Assembly: GCA_017416795.1 (NCBI GenBank)
Contig: JAFQBD010000037.1
Coordinates: 1 to 64,000 of the forward strand
DNA: 64,000 nucleotides
Direction: 5' to 3'
From: Bacillota bacterium
Lineage (GTDB): Bacteria; Bacillota; Clostridia; Peptostreptococcales; Anaerovoracaceae
Every line of letters starts with the position of its first letter. Position 1 is the first letter of the stretch. A program made the position numbers and the translations under genes. Shown here in pieces: positions 51,470-61,346 of this stretch. The notes beneath the pieces were generated by a model. That model did not search any database and was not told the origin of the DNA. It was given only the letters and a program-made list of their open reading frames with translations.

Positions 51470-51741
51470 ATATTGCCCCTCCTTAATGACATAATTTCAC
51501 ATCATATTTATAGGATTATACTTGCAGTATATGGAACTTGTCAACTTTTTTGTCTCATTTTTCTGAATATTTCAACATTATAGAATATATATTTTATTTT
51601 TGTAAGCGCTATCTAATGATAATAATGCTTTTTAGCACATCGTGTTTTATGATATAATTCCCCTATACGAATACTTTTAGGATTCATCATTTTATTTAAC
51701 TAAAGTTTGATATCAATACGAGAGGCAATAAGAGGCAATAT
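51470..51741. promoter_or_regulatory. Divergent promoter region of two surface protein genes
   Basis: 272 A/T-rich bases. For the protease, an extended -10 TGATATAAT lies at 51650-51658 with no good -35. The ribosome binding site region is a perfect tandem 10-bp repeat (51721-51740). No other gene or RNA seen. Confidence 0.6.
51721..51740 (+). repeat. Tandem duplication of the ribosome binding site of the secreted protease
   Basis: AGAGGCAATA occurs twice with no gap, directly before the start codon at 51742. The second AGAGG is 6 bases from the ATG, the first 16 bases away. Copy number of such a repeat could change translation. Confidence 0.8.
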
Positions 51742-54393
51742 ATGAAGAAAAAACTTATCGCGTCGATAACATCGTTAGCTTTATTATTTACGACAGTATG
51801 CTGCGGGATTGCAGTTCCGGTCAGTGCTACAGAAACAAGTGACCCCGGCAATCGTCCTGAAATAACAGACGATTCTCCTGTCTTTGTCAGAGATCCTGAG
51901 AGTGGACATATTTCCATGGTAGAACCTTCTGTATATAGCAAAAGATCTGCAAATCCTTCAGATTCCTCAGACGAAGTTGTTCCAAACAGCTATATCCCGT
52001 CCAGTTTTGCAGACATCAGTTCTTCATATAAATTCTACCCTGCTACCCGTAATCAAAATCCTTACGGTACATGCTGGGCACATGCAGCTACTGCTTGTGC
52101 TGAATTTGACATGATAAAGAATCACGGTAAAGACAAGTACACCGATTACAGTGAACTGCAGCTGGCATATTTCAATTATCATACAGGAAGCACACTTCCG
52201 GGATTAGACGGCGACTATACATACATCCCATCAGGTGCAAAGCATTATCTCGATGTTGGCGGCAACATAGCCTACAGTATGCATACACTTTCACAGTGGA
52301 AAGGATATACGAACGAAACTACGCTGCCGTATTCTTATGTAAAAAGCAATAAGAATTATACCCCGGGCAGTTATCTCAACTCATACCATGATGCCGCCCA
52401 ACTAAGAAACATCCATTATCTTGATATCAAGAACGACCGAAACTCAGTTAAACAGGCCATCATAAATCATGGCGCTGCATATATCTCATATTATGCTGAC
52501 TCAAAATATTATAATTCAAGCACCAATACATATCGTAATACCTCAAACACAACTACCAACCATGACATCGTGATCGTTGGCTGGGATGATTCAAGAGGTG
52601 CATGGCTTGCAAGGAACAGTTGGAATGTAAGTTCATCAGGCAATGGATCTGAATACACATATTTCTGGCTGTCATATTATGATACATCGATTGCTGCAAC
52701 AGCATATTCCCTCGACTTCGAGCCTTACTCGTCATCGGATCATATATATCAGCATGATGGAGTAACAGTTGATTCAGGTATAATGACAACCGGAGCAGCC
52801 AATGTGTTCAGAGCCAACTCATCTATGAGGCTTGGATATGAGAAACTGGATTCAGTAATGGTTGCCTTCACATCTGAAGCTAACGTCAATTACAAGGTCG
52901 AGGTATATACCGGTCTAACCGGCAATGATCCTACAAGCGGTAAGCTTCAATCAGCTTCAACGATAACAGGATCAACGACTAACAAAGGTATATACACTAT
53001 AGATCTTAAAAATCCCGTATATCTTTCACCGGGAGAAAAGTTTTCAATAGTTGTGACCTCCTTGAACAAATCAATTCATTTCAGAATAGAAATGGATCGT
53101 AATGTCACATATACTCAAAATGGAACTGTATATTCATGGTTCAACACTGATGCTCACGCTGATACAGGTGAAAGCTTTATCAAGAGCAGCAATGGGTGGT
53201 ACGATGTCACAGGATATGGTTCAGGTTATGGCAATATCCGTATCAAAGCCATCACATCCGATACGAGTGCTAAACCTTACTACATCACATATAACTTAAA
53301 CGGCGGCGTAAATTCTTCGAGTAACCCTTCAACTTATCTAAGCACACAAGCCGGAACCTATACCCTTAATAACCCTACCAGAACAGGATATCACTTCCTG
53401 GGATGGTATGACAGCAACGGTGCGAGAGTTACTCAGATAAACTACGGCAGCAAGAAAGATATCACACTTACTGCCCGCTGGTGTGCAGATAACGGTCCTG
53501 AGAGAGCTGAAGTCAGCCAGCCGGCAACTAGAACTTCAGACGGTTATTACACATCCTACTGTCGAGGCTGCGGCAAACTGAACGGTTCTTATCCGATATA
53601 TGCCATCTCTTCAGTTAAACTGGCTTCGGACAAGATTACTTACACCGGCAAGACATTGTCACCTGTTCCTGTTATAACGGACAGTCACGGTAATCAACTG
53701 GTAAACGGCTCTGATTTCACTTGTTCATACAGTAAGAGCAACAGCAATAGGATCAAAACCGGCAGATATTACTTAACAGTGAAATTCAAGAGTAAGTATT
53801 CGGCTGATCCTGTGAAGCTGGATTACACCGTAGTACCTAAAGCACCTTCAAGTATGAGTGCTACTCTTTATGGATATGACGATATCAAGGTGAGCTGGAA
53901 AAAGTGCACAGGTGCGTCAGGATACGCAGTATATTATAAGAAATCTACATCTTCTAAATATACTCTGCTGAAACGAACTACTTCCTTATATGTAAAAAAG
54001 AAAAACTTATCAGATAATGTAAAGTACAACTTCAAGGTCGTTCCGTATTATAAGTACAAATCAGGATCTAAATATAAGTACGACGGTGTGAACTACAGAA
54101 CAGCTTCTGCTACTACCTTGAAAAAGCTGGCTCAGCCTAAGATGAAAAAAGATGGCAGCCGCGTTTCACTTACATGGCAAAGCATCTCAGGGGCAAGCGG
54201 ATATCAGGTTTACTGGTCCGCCAAGAAAAAAGGCACATACAAGAAGCTGTGCGACTACAGCAGCAAGTATGTGGGAATGAGCTTCTCTGTAGGAAAAGGC
54301 AAGACTTACTATTACAAGACAAGGGCATATAAAAAAGTCGGCAAGACTAAGATATACGGACCTTGGTCTACACCGAAAGCTTTTAAGAGATAA
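51742..54393 (+). CDS. Secreted papain-like (C1) cysteine protease with InlB-type and fibronectin-like repeats
   Basis: 883 residues. Signal peptide about residues 1-29 (LIASITSLALLFTTVCCGIA). C1 catalytic domain: Gln105 and Cys111 (NQNPYGTCWAHA), His274 (NHDIVIVGW), Asn292 (ARNSWN). A lectin-like beta domain follows, then an InlB-type repeat (YYITYNLNGGVNSSSNPSTY, GYHFLGWYDSNG), and two fibronectin III-like domains at the end (VSWKKCTGASGYAVYY; LTWQSISGASGYQVYW). No sorting signal, so it is probably released or held by its repeats. It is divergent from a wall-anchored protein. Confidence 0.92.
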   Translation: MKKKLIASITSLALLFTTVCCGIAVPVSATETSDPGNRPEITDDSPVFVRDPESGHISMVEPSVYSKRSANPSDSSDEVVPNSYIPSSFADISSSYKFYPATRNQNPYGTCWAHAATACAEFDMIKNHGKDKYTDYSELQLAYFNYHTGSTLPGLDGDYTYIPSGAKHYLDVGGNIAYSMHTLSQWKGYTNETTLPYSYVKSNKNYTPGSYLNSYHDAAQLRNIHYLDIKNDRNSVKQAIINHGAAYISYYADSKYYNSSTNTYRNTSNTTTNHDIVIVGWDDSRGAWLARNSWNVSSSGNGSEYTYFWLSYYDTSIAATAYSLDFEPYSSSDHIYQHDGVTVDSGIMTTGAANVFRANSSMRLGYEKLDSVMVAFTSEANVNYKVEVYTGLTGNDPTSGKLQSASTITGSTTNKGIYTIDLKNPVYLSPGEKFSIVVTSLNKSIHFRIEMDRNVTYTQNGTVYSWFNTDAHADTGESFIKSSNGWYDVTGYGSGYGNIRIKAITSDTSAKPYYITYNLNGGVNSSSNPSTYLSTQAGTYTLNNPTRTGYHFLGWYDSNGARVTQINYGSKKDITLTARWCADNGPERAEVSQPATRTSDGYYTSYCRGCGKLNGSYPIYAISSVKLASDKITYTGKTLSPVPVITDSHGNQLVNGSDFTCSYSKSNSNRIKTGRYYLTVKFKSKYSADPVKLDYTVVPKAPSSMSATLYGYDDIKVSWKKCTGASGYAVYYKKSTSSKYTLLKRTTSLYVKKKNLSDNVKYNFKVVPYYKYKSGSKYKYDGVNYRTASATTLKKLAQPKMKKDGSRVSLTWQSISGASGYQVYWSAKKKGTYKKLCDYSSKYVGMSFSVGKGKTYYYKTRAYKKVGKTKIYGPWSTPKAFKR

Positions 54394-54410
54394 TTTCATA
54401 TCATGATTTA

Positions 54411-54451
54411 AAAAACCTTTCATCAGAAATTTCATCCGATGAAAGGTTTTT
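54411..54451. terminator. Bidirectional terminator between protease and peroxiredoxin genes
   Basis: A 14-bp perfect stem AAAAACCTTTCATC/GATGAAAGGTTTTT with a 13-base loop between two converging genes; A- and T-rich ends on both sides. Confidence 0.9.
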
Positions 54452-54453
54452 CA

Positions 54454-55182
54454 TTACTTGTTTTCTTTTCTGAATCTAAGGAACCAGTCGAGGGCATATA
54501 TATCTCCTGTTTCTGCTGTATCATTTTCACTATTTCCTGCCGCTTCGTCCATGGCTTCTTCCGCCCCCTCTACTGTTGTCGGTGCGGGTACGATCACGTC
54601 ATCGCCCGGCTGCCAGTTTGCCGGTGTGGAGCAGTGGTCTGCATCTGATTTCTGCAGAGCCTTGATCATTCGCAGGATCTCATCGAAGTTTCTGCCTGTA
54701 GTAAGTGGATAGTATGTGATAGATCTTACTATGCCCGCAGGGTCTATGACGAATACTGCTCGTACTGCCTGAGTGCTTGAAACGTTAGGCTGGAGCATGC
54801 CGTACTTTGTCGCCACCTTAGTGTTGAGGTCTGCGATCACAGGGAATTTGATCTTGATGTTCTTCATGTCCTTCCACTCGAGGTCTTCGATGGCCCTCAC
54901 CCATGCTATATGAGAATAGAGAGAGTCGACAGATAATCCTATCAGTGATACGTTGATCTTATCGAACTCTTCCTGCATGGAGGCAAGCGTCATGAATTCT
55001 GTGGTACATACAGATGTGAAGTCGGATGGATGTGAGAACAGCAGTACCCACTTGCCTTCATAATCTTCCGGGAAGTTGATAGTTCCTGTAGTTGTAAGAG
55101 CCTTGAATGCAGGCGCTTTGTCTCCTATAAGGGGCAGTCTGTTAACAGTTTCTGCTGCTGCGTTGTTCATTGTTTCGTTCAT
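54454..55182 (-). CDS. Peroxiredoxin (Prx6-like)
   Basis: 242 residues from the ATG at 55182 (GAGG box 9 bases before; the frame opens at 55197). The peroxidatic Cys is in SHPSDFTSVCTTEFMTLA. A second Cys lies near DHCSTPANWQPGDDVIVP, the Prx6-class end. It reduces hydrogen peroxide and organic hydroperoxides with a thiol donor, protecting this anaerobe. The C-terminus has an extra acidic tail (EEAMDEAAGNSENDTAETGD). Confidence 0.93.
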   Translation of the reverse strand: MNETMNNAAAETVNRLPLIGDKAPAFKALTTTGTINFPEDYEGKWVLLFSHPSDFTSVCTTEFMTLASMQEEFDKINVSLIGLSVDSLYSHIAWVRAIEDLEWKDMKNIKIKFPVIADLNTKVATKYGMLQPNVSSTQAVRAVFVIDPAGIVRSITYYPLTTGRNFDEILRMIKALQKSDADHCSTPANWQPGDDVIVPAPTTVEGAEEAMDEAAGNSENDTAETGDIYALDWFLRFRKENK

Positions 55183-55231
55183 TATTTCATACCTCATTTT
55201 TTCATATATAGGTTATAATTTATAAGTTTTA

Positions 55232-57019
55232 TCAGTTGCTGCTGAGTTCTTCCAGCTGCGTGCACAGCTTATCTACTGCTGCAAGGTCGTCTTCCTTGAA
55301 TGCTGCGGCGATGTTTTCTTCGATTTCCTGTTTCTTCTGATCTGTTTCAAGATACTTCTGATCGAAGTACTTGTCATATACCATCTTACGGAATTTTCTC
55401 GTACGCATCCTTCTTACGGTATTGTCTTCTACGATAAGCACATAGTCTGCGCAGTTGGCTACAAGATAGAAATCATGACTGACCATCAGCACTGTGCCCT
55501 CGTATTCTGCCAATGCTCTTTCGAATGCTGTCTGGGCGAATATGTCGAGATGGCTTGTAGGCTCATCCAGGATCAGCAATTCAGCGTGTGAATCTGCCAG
55601 CTGCTTGATCTGATAAAGGTTCTGCTCACCGCTTGACATCTTATCAAGGTCGACTCCGTCAGCATAAAGCTTGCTTATTTCTTCAGATATCTCTTCTTTC
55701 TCCATGGTGTCGCCCTGAAGCTGTGAAATACATGCGTACTCTATGTTTTCATCGATGTGGATCGATGGGTCATTGTTGGCCAGTATGTCTTTTATAAGCG
55801 TTGTCTTGCCTGTTCCGTTGGCTCCTACGATGGCTACTTTCTCGCCCGGTATCAATTGGAACTCCACGTTCTGAAGCAGTTCCTTATCAAAGGAAACTTG
55901 GTAGTCTGAGACTGTCAGAACCGGTCGCGAAGCGACTGTCCGATCATCGCTTGCTCCTACTGCGATAGCTCCATTCGCTGCCGCCTCCGGCTGCGTGCAC
56001 GCCTCGGCATCGCCGAGCTCTGCCTTTTGCACCTGCGGAAGCCTTATCTCCGGCTCGCTTATCTCGATGAACGGAGCTTTTATCTGTCTTGCCAGAAGAC
56101 GATCCAGCTGTGACTGCTTGGCGTTGACCGATCTGCCGATGACAGGGTTGACCATCTTCGATGCTCTCGTGCGGAGAATGTCCACCATCTCTTCCGTACG
56201 GGCGATCTCGTCTTGTTCTTCTATATACTGAGCCTGCAATCTCAGCTTTTCTCTAAGCTGCGCGCATCTGTACTGCGTATAACTGCCGTCGAATTCCTGC
56301 AGGTCGCATCCTTCCAGATGTAGGATCTTGTCGAAACAGTGGTTCAGCAAGTACCTGTTATGAGTGATCACAAGCAGCGTACCTTTATGACTGTTTATCA
56401 TCTTAGCAAGACTGCCAAGGTTGGCGAAATCCAGAAATACATCAGGCTCGTCCAGTACCAGCAGGTTCGGTGCTGTCAACATCTCCTTCATGATCTGCAG
56501 AAGCTTGTATTCTCCGCCGCTTATCTGCGAAAGTCTGATATCGGCAAGGGCCGTCATCCCTGCTGTGTGGAGCTGTTTATGGATATTAGATTCGAAGTTA
56601 TCCGCGTCCATAGCCTCGCTTATATCAAGCAGGTTCTGATAGTCCTCCATCAGCTTAGCCATTGCCTCGCCTGTTTCGTCTGCCATGACTTCTTCCGATC
56701 CCATTTCTTCGCATACAGCTGCGATGTCCTGCTGATTCTTCAGGAATCCTTCGCTGAGGAACTCGAATACTGTACAGTCTCTGTTCTTATCTCTTATGCT
56801 GAACTGACTGGCGAATCCTGTTCTGATAGCCTCATCTCTGATGATCTTGCCGTCAAAAAGGTACTTGTCGGGATCTATCAACATGTCTGCCAGTGTTGAT
56901 TTGCCGCAGCCGTTGCTGCCGATAAGGGCTGCGTGCCGACCGGCTTCTATGGTAAATGATATGTCTTCGTATAATTCTTTTTCAGGAAAACCATATGATA
57001 GCTTTTCCACTTGGATCAT
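55232..57019 (-). CDS. ABC-F family ATPase with Ala-rich inserted segment
   Basis: 595 residues, two ABC modules and no membrane part. Walker A GSNGCGKSTLADML and GANGTGKTTLIKDIL; signatures SQISGGEYKLLQ and MSSGEQNLYQIKQL; Walker B LLVLDEPDVFLD and LLILDEPTSHLD. ABC-F proteins act on the ribosome (translation factor or antibiotic protection) rather than in transport. The linker before the second module carries an odd Ala/Asp-rich stretch (about residues 335-365, coded at 55924-56017) that looks inserted. It is 36 bases downstream of the U32 gene. Confidence 0.92.
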   Translation of the reverse strand: MIQVEKLSYGFPEKELYEDISFTIEAGRHAALIGSNGCGKSTLADMLIDPDKYLFDGKIIRDEAIRTGFASQFSIRDKNRDCTVFEFLSEGFLKNQQDIAAVCEEMGSEEVMADETGEAMAKLMEDYQNLLDISEAMDADNFESNIHKQLHTAGMTALADIRLSQISGGEYKLLQIMKEMLTAPNLLVLDEPDVFLDFANLGSLAKMINSHKGTLLVITHNRYLLNHCFDKILHLEGCDLQEFDGSYTQYRCAQLREKLRLQAQYIEEQDEIARTEEMVDILRTRASKMVNPVIGRSVNAKQSQLDRLLARQIKAPFIEISEPEIRLPQVQKAELGDAEACTQPEAAANGAIAVGASDDRTVASRPVLTVSDYQVSFDKELLQNVEFQLIPGEKVAIVGANGTGKTTLIKDILANNDPSIHIDENIEYACISQLQGDTMEKEEISEEISKLYADGVDLDKMSSGEQNLYQIKQLADSHAELLILDEPTSHLDIFAQTAFERALAEYEGTVLMVSHDFYLVANCADYVLIVEDNTVRRMRTRKFRKMVYDKYFDQKYLETDQKKQEIEENIAAAFKEDDLAAVDKLCTQLEELSSN

Positions 57020-57055
57020 TTTGTCATCCTCGTTTCTCTTTATTTGTCGAGACCC

Positions 57056-59350
57056 TTACATGATCTCCTTGTTGAAATGTCCTCTCGTGTCAGTTTCCTG
57101 CTCGAAGAGGATCTTGTCTGCCACAGAAGCAGCTTTTGTATTTCTTCCTGCTGCTGCATCCAGCTTGCCTTGTGCGGCTCTGATGATTCGTTTGACTTCA
57201 CCCGCTGTTTCTATAGTAAAGTTGAGTCTGAACGCTTCTACCCCTTCTATATACGGCATCTCATCCAGCAGGTTGAGGATCTTACCGTTGAGTATAGTCG
57301 TGAGACAGTTGTCGTTGGCTAGGTCTGCATCTGAAAGTATCGGGAACGTGCCATACTCGTCTTCTATCTCAAATCTATGGCTCTGACACTTGCCGCACTG
57401 CCCCATCTTCTTCAGCGGGCAGTATTTAGTAACGAGCAGCGGTGCTCTGCCGTAAACGATCATTTCCAGCGCAGGATATCCGCCGTTTTCTTCGTAATAT
57501 GTGTCGATCAGATTTTTTATCTGATTTTTGTTCAGTTCGTATGATAATGTCACTCTCTTGGCACCCAGCTTATGGAGCTGGTATGTGCTTGACGAGTTTA
57601 CTACGTTGAGGGAGTAATCGGTGATGAACGGATTGGTATCTCTGTAAGCATAGATACCGCCGTATCCTCCCAGCAGAAGCTCCCCTTCTCTCTTCTCGTA
57701 CTTGATCTGATTTCGTCTTACTATATTGTCGAAGTATACGTCATTGATGCCTGCTTCGATACATGCATCGTACTGTTCCTTCGTTGTGACTGAAGCTGTA
57801 AGATATGGCTGCTTCCGGTCGAATGTTATGCCTTCCTTAGGCTGCGGAGCCTTCTCACGGTTCTGTTTGGCTGCCAGCTTCTTATCGTAAAGTGCCTGCA
57901 CGATCTCTCTTCTGGCATTGTTGAGCATCTTAGCCGGAACGAAAGCATTGTATTCGTCGAATTCCACCTGACTAAGCTCGAACACCGTATCGTTGAGCCT
58001 TGAAAGCTGCTTGATGACCTGTTCTTTCGTCGTTGGGTTGTTGATGGCTTCGCCCAGGACTTCTTCTCCTTCATACATATGCTGTATGCCGAAACCTTCC
58101 GCATCTATGAAAAGCTTAGAACCGGGATATGCGTAGACCTTGAAATCAAGAGGAAAACGTCTGAATTCACCGGCAGGCGCGCTTTCCAGATCCTTGTAAT
58201 AGAGATAGTCCTTAGTCTTATACACCTTATCTCCCGGAGAAAGCTTTTCTTTTATTTTGATGTAACATGTGTCGTCTGCACTGTTGATCAGATCGCCTGC
58301 GCGGTCGTAGAGTCTCACTACGGATAAATTGACATCTTCGCCGTCATGGTCGATCCTGATGATGTCGTTCTGGTTGAGGGGCTCGTTTTGGTCGAGTGCG
58401 ATCTCGTACATGCCTCTGTACTGATCTGCGATCCTGCCGATAGGATATCCGAAGTTGTTCGGTCTGGAGATGTTGGTGATATTGCCGGGATCTTCGCTGA
58501 AAAGATATCCTTCTGTGTATGTCCTGTTGAATGTCTTGTTGAGGTTTTTCTTATCTTCGTCAGTCGCCGTGCCGTCGAGGGCTGCTCTGTATTTAGAGAC
58601 TACGTTGGCAACGTAAACAGGCTCCTTCATCCTGCCTTCGATCTTGAGGGAATCTGCTGCCTTCAGATCATCGATATGGTCTATAGTGTTCAGATCCTTA
58701 GTCGAAAGTATGTAGCTGGTGCCGAGGGATCTGCCTATCGTAGTATCGATAAGTTCATAAGGCTTACGGCAAGAGCCTACGCATCTGCCTCGGTTGCCGC
58801 TTCGGTAGCCTATGAGTCCCGACATGAGGCAGTTGCCTGAATATGATACGCAGAGAGCGCCGTGCACGAAGATCTCTATAGGGAGCTGCGCTTCTTTTCT
58901 GATCTCCTTCACCTTGTCCATGCTGACTTCACGAGCGAGCACTACTCTGTCGGAGCCCAGCTCTTTGCATAAAAGTGTGCCTTCCAGATCATCGATACCC
59001 ATCTGGGTAGAGCAGTGGACTTCCATATCTTCGAAGTGGCTCTTGGCATATTCGAAAACTGCCAGATCCTGCACTATGACTGCATCTGCGCCGATCTCGT
59101 TCAGCTTGTGGAGCTGTTTCTTCATGTCTTCCATCTCTTCTTCGAAAACTATGGTGTTCATGGTCACGAAGACTTTCACGTCTCGCAGGTGAGCGTATTC
59201 GATGGCTTCCTTTAATGTATCTATATCGAAGTTGTCAGAGTATGCTCTGGCACCGAATTTCTGCATGCCGAGATAGACTGCGTCACATCCGTTAGCGATG
59301 GCAGTCTTGAATGCTTCTATGTTGCCTGCAGGGGCTAGTAATTCTGTCAT
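57056..59350 (-). CDS. U32 peptidase-family protein, RlhA-like
   Basis: 764 residues. N-terminal barrel ELLAPAGNIEAFKTAIANGC; the U32 signature around EIFVHGALCVSYSGNCLMSG, then YRSGNRGRCVGSCRKPY with the Cys set that binds an iron-sulfur cluster. A long middle/C-terminal region (DUF3656-like) includes RINDVYFDNIVRRNQIKYEK-like strands and QCGKCQSHRFEIED. U32 proteins of this length (E. coli RlhA/YdcP type) hydroxylate C2501 of 23S rRNA using prephenate as oxygen source, not peptides (family knowledge). It precedes the ABC-F gene. Confidence 0.88.
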   Translation of the reverse strand: MTELLAPAGNIEAFKTAIANGCDAVYLGMQKFGARAYSDNFDIDTLKEAIEYAHLRDVKVFVTMNTIVFEEEMEDMKKQLHKLNEIGADAVIVQDLAVFEYAKSHFEDMEVHCSTQMGIDDLEGTLLCKELGSDRVVLAREVSMDKVKEIRKEAQLPIEIFVHGALCVSYSGNCLMSGLIGYRSGNRGRCVGSCRKPYELIDTTIGRSLGTSYILSTKDLNTIDHIDDLKAADSLKIEGRMKEPVYVANVVSKYRAALDGTATDEDKKNLNKTFNRTYTEGYLFSEDPGNITNISRPNNFGYPIGRIADQYRGMYEIALDQNEPLNQNDIIRIDHDGEDVNLSVVRLYDRAGDLINSADDTCYIKIKEKLSPGDKVYKTKDYLYYKDLESAPAGEFRRFPLDFKVYAYPGSKLFIDAEGFGIQHMYEGEEVLGEAINNPTTKEQVIKQLSRLNDTVFELSQVEFDEYNAFVPAKMLNNARREIVQALYDKKLAAKQNREKAPQPKEGITFDRKQPYLTASVTTKEQYDACIEAGINDVYFDNIVRRNQIKYEKREGELLLGGYGGIYAYRDTNPFITDYSLNVVNSSSTYQLHKLGAKRVTLSYELNKNQIKNLIDTYYEENGGYPALEMIVYGRAPLLVTKYCPLKKMGQCGKCQSHRFEIEDEYGTFPILSDADLANDNCLTTILNGKILNLLDEMPYIEGVEAFRLNFTIETAGEVKRIIRAAQGKLDAAAGRNTKAASVADKILFEQETDTRGHFNKEIM

Positions 59351-59532
59351 TATTTCTTACCTCTGATTAAAAAATGTCATACTTATGGGTATTATATCAT
59401 TATTTGCCGGCACTTTACTATGAATTATTTTATTTGTTGTTCTTTTGCCCATAAGATGGTAAAATTTTGACGATAAATTAATGTTTAGCTTAAAGGTCCG
59501 TTTCATGGACTATGAGACTAAAGGAATCAAAA

Positions 59533-59832
59533 ATGGAACAAATGACTAACGAACAAAAACACAAACAGATCTTGAAGGAAGTCAAGGCGACTTTTATCTT
59601 GATCGCCATCGTTGCTGCGTGGCATATCGGCTTCGGATTTTTGCTGGAAGACATCGATATGCTGGTGCTGGGAATGCCTCTCTGGTTCTTTGTAAGCACT
59701 ATAGGTGCTTTTGTGATCTCAGTTATCGGTGTCGTTATCTTGCTTGCGAAAGTTTTTAAGAATTTTGATCTTGGAGACGAGGCTGAAAATGCCGAAGCTG
59801 CGGCCATGAAAGGTGGTGAGCTGAATGACTAG
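59533..59832 (+). CDS. yhdT: YhdT-like small membrane protein
   Basis: 99 residues from the ATG at 59533 (AAAGGA before it). Two membrane helices: TFILIAIVAAWHIGFGFLLE and PLWFFVSTIGAFVISVIGVV, matching the YhdT pattern. YhdT is often encoded directly before the sodium/pantothenate symporter PanF, as here; role unclear, perhaps an accessory subunit. Its stop overlaps the panF start by 8 bases, showing translational coupling. Confidence 0.85.
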   Translation: MEQMTNEQKHKQILKEVKATFILIAIVAAWHIGFGFLLEDIDMLVLGMPLWFFVSTIGAFVISVIGVVILLAKVFKNFDLGDEAENAEAAAMKGGELND

Positions 59833-61315
59833 TAATCAGATCATAATGCTGCTCATCATAGTCGCTTATCTGGCTATCAACGTAGTTGTCGGAATGTTCT
59901 TCAGCAAGAAACAGGATAAAGCCAGCGACCTGAGCTTTGAGAAAAAATATTTTATCGGATCACGAGGTATGAATGGTGTCGTACTTGCCATGACTACCGT
60001 AGCTACATATGCTAGTGTAAGTTCATTCATCAGCGGACCGGGTGCGGCCGCCATGACTTACGGCTTCTCTCAGGCGTGGGTAGCCGGCGTCCAGGTTGGT
60101 GCTGCATTCCTGGTACTTGGTGTACTTGGCAAGAAGTTCGCCGTGGTATCTCGTAAGACCGGTGCTGTGACTGTTGCAGGTTACTTGAAAGCTCGCTATA
60201 AGTCGGATGCGCTGGTGATCATCACAACTGTCATCATGCTGGTGTTCTTCGTGACACAGATGATCGCACAGTTCCTTGGCGGTGCCACATTGATCGAATC
60301 TGTGACAGGTCTGCCTTACTGGCTGGCTCTCGTGATATTCGCATTCGTTGTTATCTTATATACAGCATTCGGCGGCTTCACTGCCGTTGTTATTACTGAT
60401 ACTTTCCAGGGTATCATCATGCTGGTGGGAACGTTCCTGTTCCTGTTCTTCGTGGTCCGCGAGATCGGGGATTTCGAAACTATGGCTGTAGTTCTGGATT
60501 CCGAGCTTCCGGGCTGGGATACTCTTACCGGTACGGGATATACTCCGGGCGGCCTGCTGTCCTTCTGGGTACTTGTTGGTATCGGTGTCATCGGACTTCC
60601 GCAGACTGCTGTCAGAGGTATGGGCTTCAAGAATACTAAAAGCCTGCACACTGCTATGCTTGTAGGTACTGTAGTTGCCGGTTTCCTGATGATCGGTATG
60701 CACGTTGGCGGTGCATGGTCAGGTGCTCTCATCACAGGACAAGAATTCGCTTCATCAGACTATGTCATCCCTGCCGTTATCCAGCAGATAATGCCTGTAG
60801 GTGTTGCCGGCATCTTCCTGGCTGCCCCTATGGCTGCTGTAATGTCGACTGTTTCTTCTCTGCTGATCCTGGCTTCGGCTTCTATCGTCAAGGATCTGTG
60901 GGGAACTTATGTAGTAAAGGACGATGGTGAAAAGAAGGCTCGCTTCGAAAAGAACTTGTCCAAGTCCAGTCTTGCTGTGACGATGCTGATCGGTGTCATC
61001 GTATTCGTACTGACTCTGACTCCGCCGGACATCATCTTCTGGGTGAACTTGTTCGCAATGGGCGGACTTGAATGCTGCTTCTTCTGGCCTCTGGTAGGTG
61101 GAGTTTTCTATAAGAAAGGAACTCGTCAGGCGGCAATCACATCGACTCTTATCGGTGTTGCTGTGTATGTTATCTCTTACCAGTTCGGGCTTACTGTATG
61201 GGGAATCAATGCAGTAGTATGGGGCCTGCTCTTTGGCGGCATCGCGTACTTCTTGGTAGGCAAGATGACTTGCCGCGACGGACTTGATCAGGACGTGCTG
61301 GAGAAATGTTTTTAA
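59825..61315 (+). CDS. panF: Sodium/pantothenate symporter
   Basis: 496 residues, about 13 membrane helices of the SSF family. PanF marks: FEKKYFIGSRGMNGVVLAMT, TYASVSSFISGPGAAAMTYG, and GTGYTPGGLLSFWVLVGIGV. It imports pantothenate (vitamin B5) with sodium for CoA synthesis. The family match and the YhdT partner support pantothenate, but a related carboxylate cannot be excluded. ABC-F gene follows 31 bases later. Confidence 0.93.
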   Translation: MTSNQIIMLLIIVAYLAINVVVGMFFSKKQDKASDLSFEKKYFIGSRGMNGVVLAMTTVATYASVSSFISGPGAAAMTYGFSQAWVAGVQVGAAFLVLGVLGKKFAVVSRKTGAVTVAGYLKARYKSDALVIITTVIMLVFFVTQMIAQFLGGATLIESVTGLPYWLALVIFAFVVILYTAFGGFTAVVITDTFQGIIMLVGTFLFLFFVVREIGDFETMAVVLDSELPGWDTLTGTGYTPGGLLSFWVLVGIGVIGLPQTAVRGMGFKNTKSLHTAMLVGTVVAGFLMIGMHVGGAWSGALITGQEFASSDYVIPAVIQQIMPVGVAGIFLAAPMAAVMSTVSSLLILASASIVKDLWGTYVVKDDGEKKARFEKNLSKSSLAVTMLIGVIVFVLTLTPPDIIFWVNLFAMGGLECCFFWPLVGGVFYKKGTRQAAITSTLIGVAVYVISYQFGLTVWGINAVVWGLLFGGIAYFLVGKMTCRDGLDQDVLEKCF

Positions 61316-61346
61316 ATAAGATAATTGACTTTGAATTGAGGAATTT

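Noticed and set aside
55183..55197. Longer peroxiredoxin start at 55197
   Set aside because: The GAGG box that would serve translation lies just after this ATG and fits the start at 55182.
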